NCBI GenBank assembly: GCA_018350325.1
Contig: JAEVLN010000013.1
Coordinates: 1,240,001-1,304,000, forward strand
From: Globodera rostochiensis
Lineage: Eukaryota; Nematoda; Chromadorea; Rhabditida; Heteroderidae
DNA: 64,000 nucleotides
Direction: 5' to 3'
A program made the translations under genes and the position numbers. Within the stretch, counting starts at the first letter, position 1, and each line of letters opens with the position of its first letter. This document shows positions 42,901 to 53,569 of the stretch, in pieces. The notes beneath the pieces were generated by a model. The model made no database searches. It saw only the letters and a list, made by a program, of their open reading frames with translations, and was not told the origin of the DNA.

Positions 42901-44888
42901 CAACCAATCGCAAGGAAAAAGCTTAGGCTTTCTCTAGCACAATTTTTCGATAGTAGCTTTCGTCTTTCAATTGGTCTTTAAAAGCCATTTTTGCACTTGG
43001 TGAGTTTAGTGAACCGAAAGAAATGAGATTTTCGCATACATAATTTATAACTCTTCAGTGATGTAGACGGATTCCAAAAAAAATATCCAAACCCCGTGAA
43101 ATCCTGACCCAAAAATGCCCGGAAAATTCAAATTTTGAAATTAATTTTTAATTTGTCAAACACTTTTTGAGAATTTTTATTCATTTTTGAATGGGGGTGG
43201 GGGGGGGGGGGGGGGATCGGCGGTGCCGATAGGCGCCGCCGAGAAAATTTTGGAATTTTCGACTAATTTGTTAGGTAATTTTTTAAAGCTTTTTAGGAGT
43301 AGGAGAGGTCTGGTAAGGCTAAATTTTACAAAAATTGGCAATCTTTGTTTAAAAAAGGTGTGTTTTTCATAAAAATATTTGGGCTCGAGATCGAGAATCT
43401 CGAGCTTCCTTCGAGCGAGATCTCGAGTCGAGAATCTCGAAAAAATCTCGGTCTCGAAAAATCTCGTGAAGTTCATTTTTAGTCGAGCGAGATCTCGAGG
43501 TCGAGCGAGATCTCGAGGTCGAGATTTTTCGAGAATCTCGTCGAGATTTTTCGAGATCCTCGAGACGAGATCTCGTCTCGACCGGTCTCTAGTTTTTAGT
43601 CCCTATTATATGTCCCTATTTCACGTTTTTTCGTCCCTAAAAATCCGGGCTCTACTTATAACATATATTTTGCCGAATTTCTCTGGTGTAAGCGATTTGG
43701 TGATGAAGAATTTTATGTTATATCCGTTAAATTTACCCATTAAATAGTTGTTTAAATTTATTTTTACATGTACATAGGTAAATAAATCTCTGCTAGTCTT
43801 TTCCATTTCATGCATTTGAATCGATTTTGGGCAATAAATGTGAATTTTTTTTGAAAATCAATTTTGAGTTTTAGTACGAATCGTGTTCGGGGTCCGGAAT
43901 GTGTGAAATAATTGTCAGAATATTGATCAGCAGTAGTTAGCTCTGTAAGCTAACTACTATCAGCGACCCTGAACCCCCAAACCGCCGAAGTAATAATTGC
44001 GCGCTTCCGATTTAGTTCGGCTTTTTCACCAAAAAGTCCGGATCCGGCAAGCCGGGTCAAAAAATGCCTAGATCTTATTCGATCCCTGTCTCTAACTCGT
44101 GTAATTCGACGGTCCCGGATTGTTTCCAAAAACCACCCCCTAAAAATTGAAATGCGAATGCAAAATTTTAGATTCAAATTTGTCGGCGCCAAAACGGCCG
44201 GCGTCAAACTGTCCCCAACCGTACTCCATTAATTTAGAATGAAAGTTAATCACATCTATGCTGGCTTAAACTACCTGGATTTTGTTGTGCCTCTTTCTGC
44301 AAAGACTGTTTTTTGTTTCTGGATTATATTGTAGCAAAAATACCTTAATGTCCTTTATGTATTTAGTCAGCGTCTTTCTGTCCATTTTGAACCCTATCTC
44401 TTCCAACCTTTTTAACAACTTTGTCTTAGTACTTGTTTCTTTATTTTGTTTCTTAATATACTGTTCAACCAAAGCCATAGCACGAGGATCCTCTTTGAAT
44501 TGTTCAAAAGCACTTTTGCGGCTGCCACCGCCAGCCGCCTAAACCGTGACAAAAGAGTCAAGATTAGTACTCAAGAACTGACTTTTACAATTAAACATCT
44601 TTATGCCGAAAAAGAAAACTACAAAAGATTTTTTGTTTCAGACAAAATATTATATTGAAGCAAAAATACCTCAATTGTAGTTAGATATTTGACCAGCGTA
44701 GGTAAGCATAATTTGACTCCTATATCGTGCAAATTTTGTAGCAACTTATTTTGAGTTATTTCATTATTAAGACACTGTCCAACCAAAAACATAGCATCAG
44801 CATTTTTTTTGAAATCTTCAAAACTGCAATTAACATTTTTTAGAAAGCGACCAAATGTTAGGGTTAGCAAATAAAGTAATGCACGCAT
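39929..44888 (-). CDS. Secreted NQSQST-family protein in unit 3, 491 aa
   Basis: The exons are 44888-44670, 44538-44344, 44296-44275, 42614-42417, 42266-41958, 41741-41601 and 40320-39929 (TAG); the total is 492 codons in frame. A signal peptide (MRALLYLLTLTFGRFL) is followed by two helical modules (LLQNLHDIGVKL; LLKRLEEIGFKM). Cassettes carry SSNFTSGNPGSSTSAS (twice, in exons 4 and 5), WFGENSQNDEGSLQSMV and TPYLPNQSQSTGRTGASNF, and the final exon has SHYGGAMPFQQAPMSG and SNQSAPLNPSTKF. Exon 5 is longer than in copies 1 and 2 because a SSNFTSGNPG block was repeated inside it. A remnant cassette near 40,800-40,860 (GDLASVVRPKNTSSSKG) has no clear acceptor and is left out. The intron between exons 3 and 4 holds a large MITE and a hairpin insertion. 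Confidence 0.72.
42695..43591. mobile_element. hAT-like element (897 bp) in a family-gene intron
   Basis: The ends TAGAGACCGG and CCGGTCTCTA are perfect 10-bp inverted repeats with 8-bp duplications GTTTTTAG (42687-42694, 43592-43599). Copies 1 and 2 of the tandem array have the matching region uninterrupted near 28,655 and 35,075. Inside are CGAGATCTCGAG palindromes and a poly-G repeat (43,190-43,250), so another repeat appears nested. No transposase frame. Confidence 0.85.
43931..43958. mobile_element. 28-bp hairpin insertion
   Basis: A perfect 11-bp inverted repeat (AGTAGTTAGCT / AGCTAACTACT, 5-nt loop) flanked by ATCAG on both sides (43926-43930, 43959-43963). Tandem copies 1 and 2 have a single ATCAG and no insert (near 28,940 and 35,358). 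Confidence 0.6.
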
Positions 44889-45496
44889 CTGAAAAATGTT
44901 TATTGGGGAATTATATAAAATTTAATTTTATTTTCTTGAGAAATTAATGTTCGAGAGCATCGTACTCGGGAGCTTTCCTAGATTAGAGAAAAGTCTCGGG
45001 CTTTTTGGGTGTCGGTCTCGAGCAAGGGTAGACGAAAACATTTTATTTCATTTTTCTTAAGACTAGTCCAAAACTGTAAAAAGTTGCCAATATTTAAATT
45101 CAATTTAAAATCTTTTCTGAGGTTTGACGGTGTAATAGGCTTCCCTGGAAATATTTAGAAATTTCACCGATTTTTGAACGAAAAATAATCAAAAAATGAA
45201 CACGATTGCGTAAGTTATATGTAAAAAGGAAAGTCAAAATATTTATTTAAAAACCGTAAAATAATTTTAAAAATGTATTTAAATTGTTTTAAAAAAGAAA
45301 TTGGTGCACGAAACACCCACAAAAGTAAATAGAAGATTCTGGGCATCGAACCAGACAATGGTAACTCGAAAACTAGTAAAAGCACAATTCATAAAAAAAA
45401 TTTGATTTTTGAAAATTCGAATCGGCAAAATTTTCGAATTTTACACAATTTCCTTAACAAAAACGTTAAAAATTATACATTTGAGATCCGAGCCCT

Positions 45497-45690
45497 GCTT
45501 TTAACGCGATAGGATTAAATGATACTTTTGCTGCATTTTCCACCCTTTTCTATACGGCTTTCAATCGATGGCTTAAGCATTATGACAAAGAGAGTGAAGC
45601 AATGCGAGACAATTGTTGTGTTGGCATTTACGTCAAGTCCAATTTTGGCATTCGCATAAATTAGTAATACGTATGGCCCGTATTTATAGT
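45497..45690 (-). promoter_or_regulatory. Dispersed repeat with two ATGCCA boxes, upstream of the 44,888 gene
   Basis: TGGCAT at 45622-45627 and 45646-45651 (plus strand), about 735-765 bp upstream of the start codon, in the gene's orientation. Confidence 0.5.
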
Positions 45691-45884
45691 TTTGAAGACG
45701 AAACAGTGTGGGGAAGTGAGAGATGTGGTATAGATACGAGGGTAACGAGAGAGATAACATTTACTTTTGTCTTTTAGAAGTAGCATACACCCCATAGAAC
45801 AATTGTTAAGTAAAATATTAAGAATAGAGCAAAAATTAATTTACTTAATTAAAATAAAAAAAAGAATAAGAAAAACATTGAGCA

Positions 45885-46040
45885 TCGCCCGGAAAGGGCT
45901 TGCCCGGCCTCGTAAGAGGTTTGATCGGCCTCGGGAAGGGCTTGTCCGGCCCGGGGATGGCTTGCCGGCCTAGGAGAGGCCTTGCCCAGCCCTGGAGAGA
46001 TGTTGCCTTCCCCCGGAGAGGGGAGGGCTTGCCCGGCCAA
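45885..46040. repeat. GC-rich degenerate tandem repeat
   Basis: Irregular repeats of about 25 bp around GGGCTTGCCCGGCCTCG and AGAGG in otherwise AT-rich DNA. No coding call. Confidence 0.55.
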
Positions 46041-46197
46041 GAACGGACTCATAATTAATAAAATAAATTAAAAAAACAAATAAATTAAATTAAATTAAGA
46101 AAAACCATAGGAACAGAAACCAAAAGTAAAGCCCCCCTATGCCTACTCCCTCATAAGTTCCACCCCCCGCAGGCAACTAGTTCCAAAAAAAAGTCCG

Positions 46198-46335
46198 ATC
46201 TTTAGGGGTGTTTGTTCACCCCCGATCCCCGACCCAAAAAAAGGTCGGGGATGGGGTCGGGGAGACCGGGGTTGGCCATCTCGTGGTCGGGGAGGACCCC
46301 CTTTTGGGGCTCGGGGGTCGGGGTCGGGGCTTAAA
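46198..46335. repeat. GGTCGGGG-rich dispersed repeat
   Basis: CCCGACC/GGTCGGGG-rich, with an inverted near-copy at 58,258-58,405. It begins near a TAGGGGTGTT end, so it may be a decayed MITE. Confidence 0.5.
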
Positions 46336-46365
46336 CCTACTAATAAAAATAAAGAAAAGAACAAT

Positions 46366-46730
46366 AAGGTTTAAATGATAATTTTGCTGCATTGTCCACC
46401 GCTTTTATACGGCTTTCAATCGATGTCTTAGAATGTGATTTTATCGAAGGATGATGGATAAGCCTTAGAAAATAGCATTATAAACGAAGAGAGTGAAGGC
46501 GATGCAAGGCAATTGTTGGTTGGCACTTGCGTAAAGCCCAAATTTTTTGGCATTTGCGTGAAGCCCAAATTTATGGCATTTGCGTCAAGCCCAAATTTTT
46601 AGCATTTACGTCATGCCCAAATTTGTCATTGGCATAATTTTGGCCCTTCTCATCGATTATTTTATTATATTTCCATTATACATCTTACGTCGACAAAATT
46701 ATATGACAAAAATGCTGTCGTAGTAGCATT
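46366..46730 (-). repeat. Long copy of the ATGCCA-box dispersed repeat
   Basis: Contains tandem blocks of about 30 bp (GGCATTTGCGTGAAGCCCAA and variants) that repeat TGGCAT, then ends with a GTCGACAAAATTATATGAC block. An inverted copy is at 52,255-52,638 and a partial one at 57,915-58,232. It is the extended form of the repeat found upstream of the secreted-family genes. Confidence 0.65.
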
Positions 46731-46742
46731 GACCTGTTTATC

Positions 46743-47543
46743 GGTGTCTGGGGTTTTCGACACTGATTGATTTCGACACTGGTGGATTTCGACACTGAAC
46801 TATTTCATCTTTTTTTACTGTTTTCCTATGATTTCGACACTGATGAATTTCGACAAACTTTGATTTCGACACTGAACCAAAATTTAAAAAATGTTCAAAG
46901 TTTTTACGAATATTATAATGATAATTAAGCAGAAATCAATCATAAATGCAGATGAGAGTCCCACGCACAAAGTTAAACGAGGGGATCACGATTTTGAAAA
47001 CTGGGTGTTAAAAACTTTTGTAATTGAAATGGATTTTATTGTTTCAAACTCGTGATCCCCTCGTTTATCTTTGTGCGTGGGACTCTCATCTGCATTTATG
47101 ATTGATTTCTGCTTAATTATTAGAGCCCGGACTTGAGCTTCGAGCGAGACTCGAGACGAGATTCTCGAAAAAATCTCGAATCTCGAAAAATTTCAAAAAT
47201 TTAGTTTTATTCGAGACGAGATGTCGAGACGAGATTTTTCGAGAATCTCGTCGAGATTTTTCGAGATCTCGAGACGAGATTCTCGTCTCGACCGGGCTCT
47301 ATTAATTATCATTATAATATTCGTAAAAACTGAACATTTTTTAAATTTTGGTTCAGTGTCGAAATCAAAGTTTGTCGAAATTCATCAGTGTCGAAATCAT
47401 AGGAAAACAGTAAAAAAAGACGAAATAGTTCAGTGTCGAAATCCACCAGTGTCGAAAACCATTAGTGTCGAATTCCAGTGTCGAAATCAATCAGTGTCGA
47501 AATCAATCAGTGTCGAAATCAATCAGTGTCGAAATCATATGGC
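46743..47543. mobile_element. Foldback element with long inverted arms (about 800 bp)
   Basis: The two arms (about 46,755-47,010 and 47,048-47,540) are inverted copies: TTTCGACACTGA repeats outside, then GATGAGAGTCCCACGCAC and AACGAGGGGATCACGA inside, around a spacer of about 40 bp. The direct repeat ACCTGTTTATC flanks it (46732-46742, 47544-47554). Long arms and an 11-bp duplication fit a Mutator-like foldback element. The right arm is split by a later MITE. Confidence 0.65.
47121..47301. mobile_element. hAT-like MITE (181 bp) nested in the foldback arm
   Basis: The ends TAGAGCCCGG and CCGGGCTCTA are perfect inverted repeats with 8-bp duplications TTAATTAT (47113-47120, 47302-47309). The undisturbed left arm gives the pre-insertion sequence (ATAATGATAATTAAGCAG, inverted) with one copy of the target. 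The interior is CGAGATTCTCGA-type palindromes, which assigns that repeat family to hAT-like MITEs. Confidence 0.88.
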
Positions 47544-47554
47544 ACCTGTTTATC

Positions 47555-49020
47555 AAGGATGGGCAAAATTAAAACCCGAAATCCGAAAACCTAAAAATTT
47601 GAAAATATTTTATAGCATAATATACCATTCGACTCTCCTCGTCGAGCCGATTACGAATCTGCAAAAATTTTGAGTCGCTCTTGACTCTCTAAGCAAGTTA
47701 TAGCCCCTCAAGTTGACAAACCCAAATTTTGAAAATGTTTTATATCTAAAAATAGACTGAAAATATGACGGGACCAGGGCTTTTGAGAAAAGAAAAATCG
47801 GGACGTGATTGGTCCCGGTCAAAAAAAACCGGGGGCAAGGGGCAAAAATATGCCAGGTACTGTAAGCCACATACCTCCAAATAGTTTGGTTTATAGTTGC
47901 TTAAAAAGTCCAAAATAGGAGGTTCTAAAAAATGCCTTAGGGGTGTACTAGTCAAAAAAAATTGTTCACTTTATTTATTAATCAAAATTCATTTTTATGA
48001 TAAAAATTTCAATTCAAACGAAATTCAGTCAAAAAAATTTTTAAATATGAGAATTAAAAAAAATCGATTTTTTGGCTGGCAGAATTTTTAGTCTTGACAA
48101 AAGTCCATTTTTAGGTTTGCATTTTTTTAAATTTGTAAAAAATCGGTCTTTAGTGGTGCATTTTTCGGGGTTATTGCATTTTTCTTAAGGAATTTTTCGA
48201 AAAAACCTAACATTTTTATATTATAGTTTCCAAAAATAAAAAACTATGAAATAGTTGCTAGATTTTGTGCCCTGAAAACATGATTTTCGTGTTTTGAAAA
48301 AAGAGAAATTTGTATAATTTTGCCAAATGTGTGCAACACAATCGAAATGCGTATGTCAATTCCATTTGGCCAACCAATTGATTGGGTTGGTGCAAAAAGT
48401 CATTCATTTTCTGTGATTTCTTTTGTGGTGGCAACTGAAGAAGGCAATTTACGAGGATGGAATTGGTTTCTTTGTTTGCATTGGTGGGGAAAGAAAAACG
48501 GCCCTCCCGCGGGCATAAAAATCTCTCATTTTTGACAATTTTTTAGTCTTTAGCGATCAGGCGAAATTTTTTTCCGTTTCGATAGATAATACAAGAAAAA
48601 AAGCTGCATCAAGTTGTTGTTTAGTCTCTCTAAAAGCCATAGAAATTGCCGAGATCCGATCACGTCAAGCCCACCGAGATTTGTGACTCGAGACCACCAG
48701 GGGTGGGGGCTTTTGGGTTTCATCTTAAAACTCTTTTTCGGTTGATCAAAATTTTATAAAAAATCGAAAAATTAACCCCCAAAGATTGGATTTTATGGCG
48801 GATAATATAGGGGTGTCAACGCCAAGCATGTTGGTAGTGCTGTGGTTTTTTGGATTACCACTGTCTGATTCAAAGCCCAGAATCTTCTATTTATTTTGTG
48901 GATGTTTTGTGACAAAAGCTTTTAGAAACAATTTAAATAATTTTACATTTTTTAATATAAATATTTTGACATTCCTTTTTAATTTTACTGTTTTCAACTA
49001 GTTATACTAATCTTGACTCA
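47555..49020. other. Repeat-derived flank, no intact gene
   Basis: 48,210-48,660 is related to 31,480-31,700 plus 32,343-32,520 without the MITE. 48,780-49,020 resembles the upstream part of family genes. No complete exon was found. Confidence 0.45.
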
Positions 49021-49243
49021 TTTTTTCACGGTTCAGGAGGCTGGCGGTGTACCATTAAAAATGACTATTTTTGTGAACAAATAAACCTTTCATTAGAAAA
49101 TCCGAAAAGCAGCATCATAAATTGATTTGGTTTTAAAATTTTTGTGTTTCGTTTTTGTCCTGGAATTTTTTTCGTTTCGTTTTTGAAAAGGCAATGTTGT
49201 TTTCGTTCAAGGGCTCGGATTTTTTCTTTTTATCGGCATAAAG

Positions 49244-49467
49244 TAGGAATAGATAGGACCGGGACCAGTACTGAAATGGTCAATTTTTTCCATTTTGGTA
49301 CTGAAATTTTAGTCCCGGTTTTTCAAAATTCCTTTAAAATGCCCTTATAAATGGTCCCGGTTTTTACCAAGCATTTTTTTTTCTCCAGTAGTCCCGGTTT
49401 TTTTGACCGGGACCAAATTTAGTCCCGGTCCCGGTTTTTCCAAAAGTCCCGGTCCCGTTCAACCCTA
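49244..49467. mobile_element. hAT-like MITE (224 bp)
   Basis: Starts TAGGAATAG, ends CAACCCTA, with GGACCGGGACC-type inverted inner ends. Exact 8-bp duplications GCATAAAG (49236-49243, 49468-49475). Intact family genes have ATCGGCATAAAGAGTGT uninterrupted here (for example 22,890). Confidence 0.8.
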
Positions 49468-49484
49468 GCATAAAGAGTGTTTAT

Positions 49485-50127
49485 TAGAGTAGGCCGGGAC
49501 CGGACAATTCTAAAAAGGGGCCGGACAATTCTAAAAATTTAACTTTTTTCTATTTTTAAAAATATTTTAGATGACAACTCACTAGTTTTTATTCATTTTT
49601 TGTTGGACGAAATCAAAAAACCAAGGGGGGGGGGGCCTTTGTTTTGCAACATTCCCAATTTTTGGACCAATTTTTTTAACAAATTTGTTCAATCTTCAAG
49701 AAAATTTTCCCGGCGGCGCCTATCTGCGCCGCCGGACCCTTACCACTTCTAAAAATCTTCAAAATTTTTTAAAGTTTGGTTGAAAATCGCTTAACAAAAT
49801 TCATTAAAATTTCAAAAATTTCTCGGCGGCCCCTATCGGCACCGCCAACCCCCAACCCCCCCCCCCAAAAGTTAATCAGAATCTCAAAAAAATGAATGAT
49901 GGATGTGAGGCAATAGAAGTTGAAGAAAATGAGGAAGATATTTTTAAATAATAAAAAAAAAATTTGTTTCAACATTGACCATTACAAAAAAAAATTTCCC
50001 CCATTGTCAACCCGGTTAAACCCGATCCCGGTTCAAAATGCTGGTCGCGATCCCGATCCCGGCTTTCACGGTCCCGGTCAATCCCGGTCCCGATTTTTCC
50101 CAAAAATCCCGGACCCGGCCAACTCTA
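49485..50127. mobile_element. hAT-like MITE (643 bp)
   Basis: Starts TAGAGTAGGCCGGGACCGG, ends CCGGCCAACTCTA. Exact 8-bp duplications GTGTTTAT (49477-49484, 50128-50135). It sits 9 bp from the previous element's target duplication. The empty site is preserved at 22,900 (AAGAGTGTTTATTTG). Inside are two GGCGGCGCC...poly-C repeats. Confidence 0.85.
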
Positions 50128-50747
50128 GTGTTTATTTGTAAAAGTCAGTTCTTGAGTACTAATCTTTTTACGGTTCAGGAGGCTGGCGTTGGCAGCGGAA
50201 ATCGCAATATATTTAGCTTGTAGGACTTCAAAAATGATTCTCGTGCTATACCCTTGGTTGAACCAGTTTAATAATGGTCAAATAAAAACGCAGAATGAGT
50301 TGTTAGAAAAGTTGAAAGAAAAAGGACTCGACTCGATATACCCCGATTTACGCTGGCTAATCAACTAGTATCGATAAAAAACAAGTCTATGGAGGCGGAG
50401 GCAAAGAAATCCTTAGCAAAGGCACATCAAAATTTGTTGTTACGCCAACATAAAGTAATCATCCAATCGGTGTCAGGTACTGTAATCCATTACTGTAGAT
50501 ATGATTGCTTTTACGTAGTACGACCCGAACCCAGATCGGTCCGAACTAGACTGAACTGATTCACAAACAAAAACGCAAATCTTACAAAACGAAGAAAGTG
50601 AATTTTTATCACCCCGTCTCAACTATGGCCAAAAGAGAAAAACCAATTTTTGGGACTTTTTTGCTGGCAAAATGAAACCACACTGATCATAATATTTTTA
50701 TGAGATTTCAAAAAATGAAATATTTATTTGTTGTCCAAATTACTTGA

Positions 50748-51200
50748 ATTGGCCGTACGGGACGGCCGGGCAACATCGGCCGTGCGCTGTCCTTCATCGA
50801 CCTGGGCTCGCTGGCGGAGGTCCAATTCCGCGACAAATTGGTCGAAGTCCGTCGGATTTAACATTTTTTAAATTTAAAATAAATTTACAATACAAAAATG
50901 TTGCCTAAAAGATCCAATCAAATAGTCAGTGGCAAAATTTGATTTTAATCAACTTTCCAAAAACCAAAATCATTTTTTTTTCAGAGCATTGTCAGACTGA
51001 ACAAATCGCCTCAGGGAGATCATCCGAGCGTCCATTTAACTCTTGTTGATACAATTCTCAACTTCAGAAATTTTTGATTTGTTTTTGGTACATGCTTTTG
51101 TTGTTGTACTTATTTCTCATGGGTTTGCTTTTCATTTTGGATGTTTGCTGTTAATTTTACTTATTTTGTTGCCATTTTGATAATTTAGCGCTGCTTAAAA
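50748..51200 (+). pseudogene. DEAD-box helicase fragment (exons 15-16 and 3' flank)
   Basis: Near-copies of 20447-20546 (starting in GRTGR and running to the DKLVE exon end), the last intron, the final exon (with an extra base in CCTCAGGGAGATC that breaks the frame) and about 150 bp of 3' flank. The intron is retained. It joins directly to the broken family gene upstream. Confidence 0.85.
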
Positions 51201-51510
51201 AAGGCTACATTTTAACGACGTAATTGTAATTATTTTTGAGTCTTGATTGTATTTTGTTAAATTTTATAAAATTGGTAAAGCCAAGATTTTAAAATAAATA
51301 AAAAGTTACTTTAAAAATTGTTGCTACCGAAAATCTCGAAAAAGTACTGATAATTTTTTTCGGTACCAGTTTCGGATAAACATTATCTAAAATTAATCTT
51401 AAAGTGTAGAAAAAATAATTACCTGAAATCGGAATCGGATACATTGTGCCATCCTTCAATTTCATTATTTGTGCGTGCCAAATCATTTCTAACCCTTACA
51501 AAACTTTATG

Positions 51511-51885
51511 GGAGTGGCAGGACGATAGTCGCAGGACGGTAGTGGCAGGACGGTAGTGGCGGGACGGTAGTGGCAGGACGGTAGTGGCGAGACGGGAATG
51601 GCAGGACGGTAGTGGCGGGACGGTAGTGGCGGGACGGTAGTGGCGAGACATGAGTGGCAGGACGGTAGTGGCAGGACGGTAGTGGCAGTACGGTAGTGGC
51701 AGGACGGTAGTGGCGAGACGGGAGTGGCAGGACGGGTGGCGGGACGGTAGTGGCGGGACGGTAGCGGCAGGACGGTAGTGGCGAGACGTGAGTGGCAGGA
51801 CGGTAGTGGCGGGACGGTAGTGGCGAGACGGGAGTGGCAGAACGGTAGTGATCCTGGGACGGGAGTGGCGTGACCGTAGTGGCTG
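51511..51885. repeat. 14-bp minisatellite, about 26 copies
   Basis: Unit GGACGGTAGTGGCA/G with variants AGACGGGAGTGGCA. Because the array lacks stops it yields long open frames on the minus strand, which I do not regard as genes. Confidence 0.9.
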
Positions 51886-52254
51886 AGAAGGGCCTTAATC
51901 ATGCGTATGCCAGATTAATTGTGAGGGTGTGGCATAAAGAGCCCAATGCTACCGACACATAAATCTGATCACACTCATTCTTTGCCCTGGGGTCCCCACC
52001 AATCATTGTCGCCCATCTCTTTTATCCCAAGGGGCAGTTCCTCCTTCCTCTCAACTCTCACCTCCGTTCCCGACCCTTTTCATTCTACGCATATTGGCCG
52101 AGATGTGAACCTTAGTTCCCCGCTCGATCAGGGAAGCTGTACGTCCCATTGTTGCCCCTATCTATCTCCCAGATAAAGGCTCCCTTATCCCGGTCCGCGT
52201 ACAAAAGGGGAACCGGGAGGGGAGTCCAAAGTGAGCCAATGCCACTACTTACTA

Positions 52255-52638
52255 CAACAGCAATTTTGTCATACAATATAATTTTGTCGACGTAAGATGT
52301 ATAATGGAAATATAATAAAATAATCGATGAGAAAGGCCAAAATCATGCCAATGCCAAAAATTTGGGCTTGACGCAAATACCAAATTTGGCCTTCACGCAA
52401 ATGCCAAAAATTGGGGCTTCACGCAAATGCCAAAAATTTGGCCTTTAAGCAAATGCCAAAAATTTGGGCTTCACGCAAATGCCAACCAACAATTGCCTCG
52501 CATCGCCTTCACTCTCTTCGTTTATAATGCTATTTCTAAGGCTTATCCATCATCCTTCGATAAAATCACATTCTAAGCCATCGATTGAAAGCCGTATAAA
52601 AGCGGTGGACAATGCAGCAAAAGCATCATTTAAACCTT
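52255..52638 (+). repeat. Long copy of the ATGCCA-box repeat, inverted to 46,366
   Basis: Carries ATGCCA at 52345, 52351 and several more to 52,485 in GCCAAAAATTTGGGCTTCACG-type tandem blocks. It ends in the GCAGCAAAAGCATCATTTAAACC block shared by all copies. The broken family gene at 52,755 follows on the same strand. Confidence 0.65.
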
Positions 52639-52926
52639 TTCTTTATTGTTATTAGAGCCCGTCATTTTGAAAATTCCTGGGGCTGATTTCTATTCACGCA
52701 GAGATTCATATCATATTATTCCCATTCATAAAAACGGGGTCCTATTTGCGCCGCAAGAGTTGTTAAAAAAGTTGGAAGATATAGGATACAAAATGTGCAT
52801 ACATATGCTGAAAAATTACCTAACTACAATTGAGGTATCTTTGCTAAATACTTTGCCTAAAACAAATTTGAATTTTGCTTTAAGGGCATAAAGAGTAAAT
52901 CGTAATCTTGACTCTTTTTTCTTGTT

Positions 52927-53104
52927 TAGGGTTGGACAAAACCGGATATTATCCGGCTCCCCCGGATACCGGATATCTCAAAAACACCCGGATAGTGGTC
53001 TCGGATCAAGCATAATTTAGCTGTCATCGTTCAAGACCGGATAATTTTTATTCAAAATTGTCCCATACCGGTTCCAGATTATCCGGTTTGTCCGTCCAAC
53101 CCTA
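52927..53104. mobile_element. hAT-like MITE (178 bp)
   Basis: The ends TAGGGTTGGACAAAACCGG and CCGGTTTGTCCGTCCAACCCTA form inverted repeats with CCGGATA inside. No convincing target duplication remains, so it is older than the others. Confidence 0.6.
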
Positions 53105-53569
53105 CTTCTGTTCGCTCCAAATGGTTTTTTGCAAAAAAATGTCATGCCTCAGGCATTTTTCTCCCGAATTTACTCCATTTTTAGTGTATTTTGGGCTTTC
53201 TGGATCTCCATATACTTTGCCTAAAACAAAAACAGCTTTTGAAGAGTGTTTATTTGTAAAAGTCTGTTCTTCACTACTAATGTTGTTTTTTTTCACGGTT
53301 CAGGAAGACGACGGTGGCCTAAAGAAGCTTAGAAAAGAGAAGGTATCTTTGCTAAAATATAATACTTTGCCTGAAACAAAACACACAGTTTTTGCACGAG
53401 GAGTTAGCGGAGGCCCATCAAAAATTGTTGCTACGCCTACATCAAATAGCCATCCAATCGGTGCCAGGTAGAGTAAGCCACATTGATGGGATTAAAAGAT
53501 CATAAGTTTGTTAGCTAACCAAATCAAACAAACTTGTAGTATTATTCGAAAGACATGGGTGTAACCGAA

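Larger units (their letters stand above)
38930..45760. repeat. Third, older unit of the tandem array
   Basis: 38,930-40,135 is nearly identical to copies 1 and 2. Beyond that the unit diverges: it keeps a cassette half missing from the others (40,140-40,320), has an internal duplication (40,560-40,790 against 41,180-41,400), and carries extra insertions at 42,695 and 43,931. Confidence 0.75.
49021..50480 (+). pseudogene. Broken NQSQST-family gene, split by MITEs
   Basis: An exon-2 start (GGTTCAG then GAGGCTGGCGG, near 49,035) is cut off at about 49,050. A second exon-2 start (GAGGCTGGCGTTGGC) lies at about 50,178. A helical-module relic (LLEKLKEKGLDS) and an exon-3 piece (MEAEAKKSLAKAHQNLLLRQ, ending QSVSG before gtactg) follow to 50,476. 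There is no signal peptide, and several stops. Two MITEs separate the parts. Confidence 0.6.

Noticed and set aside
51489..51902. 137-residue minus-strand frame over the 14-bp minisatellite
   Set aside because: The frame exists only because the repeat unit has no stops. There is no start context, splice context or similarity.
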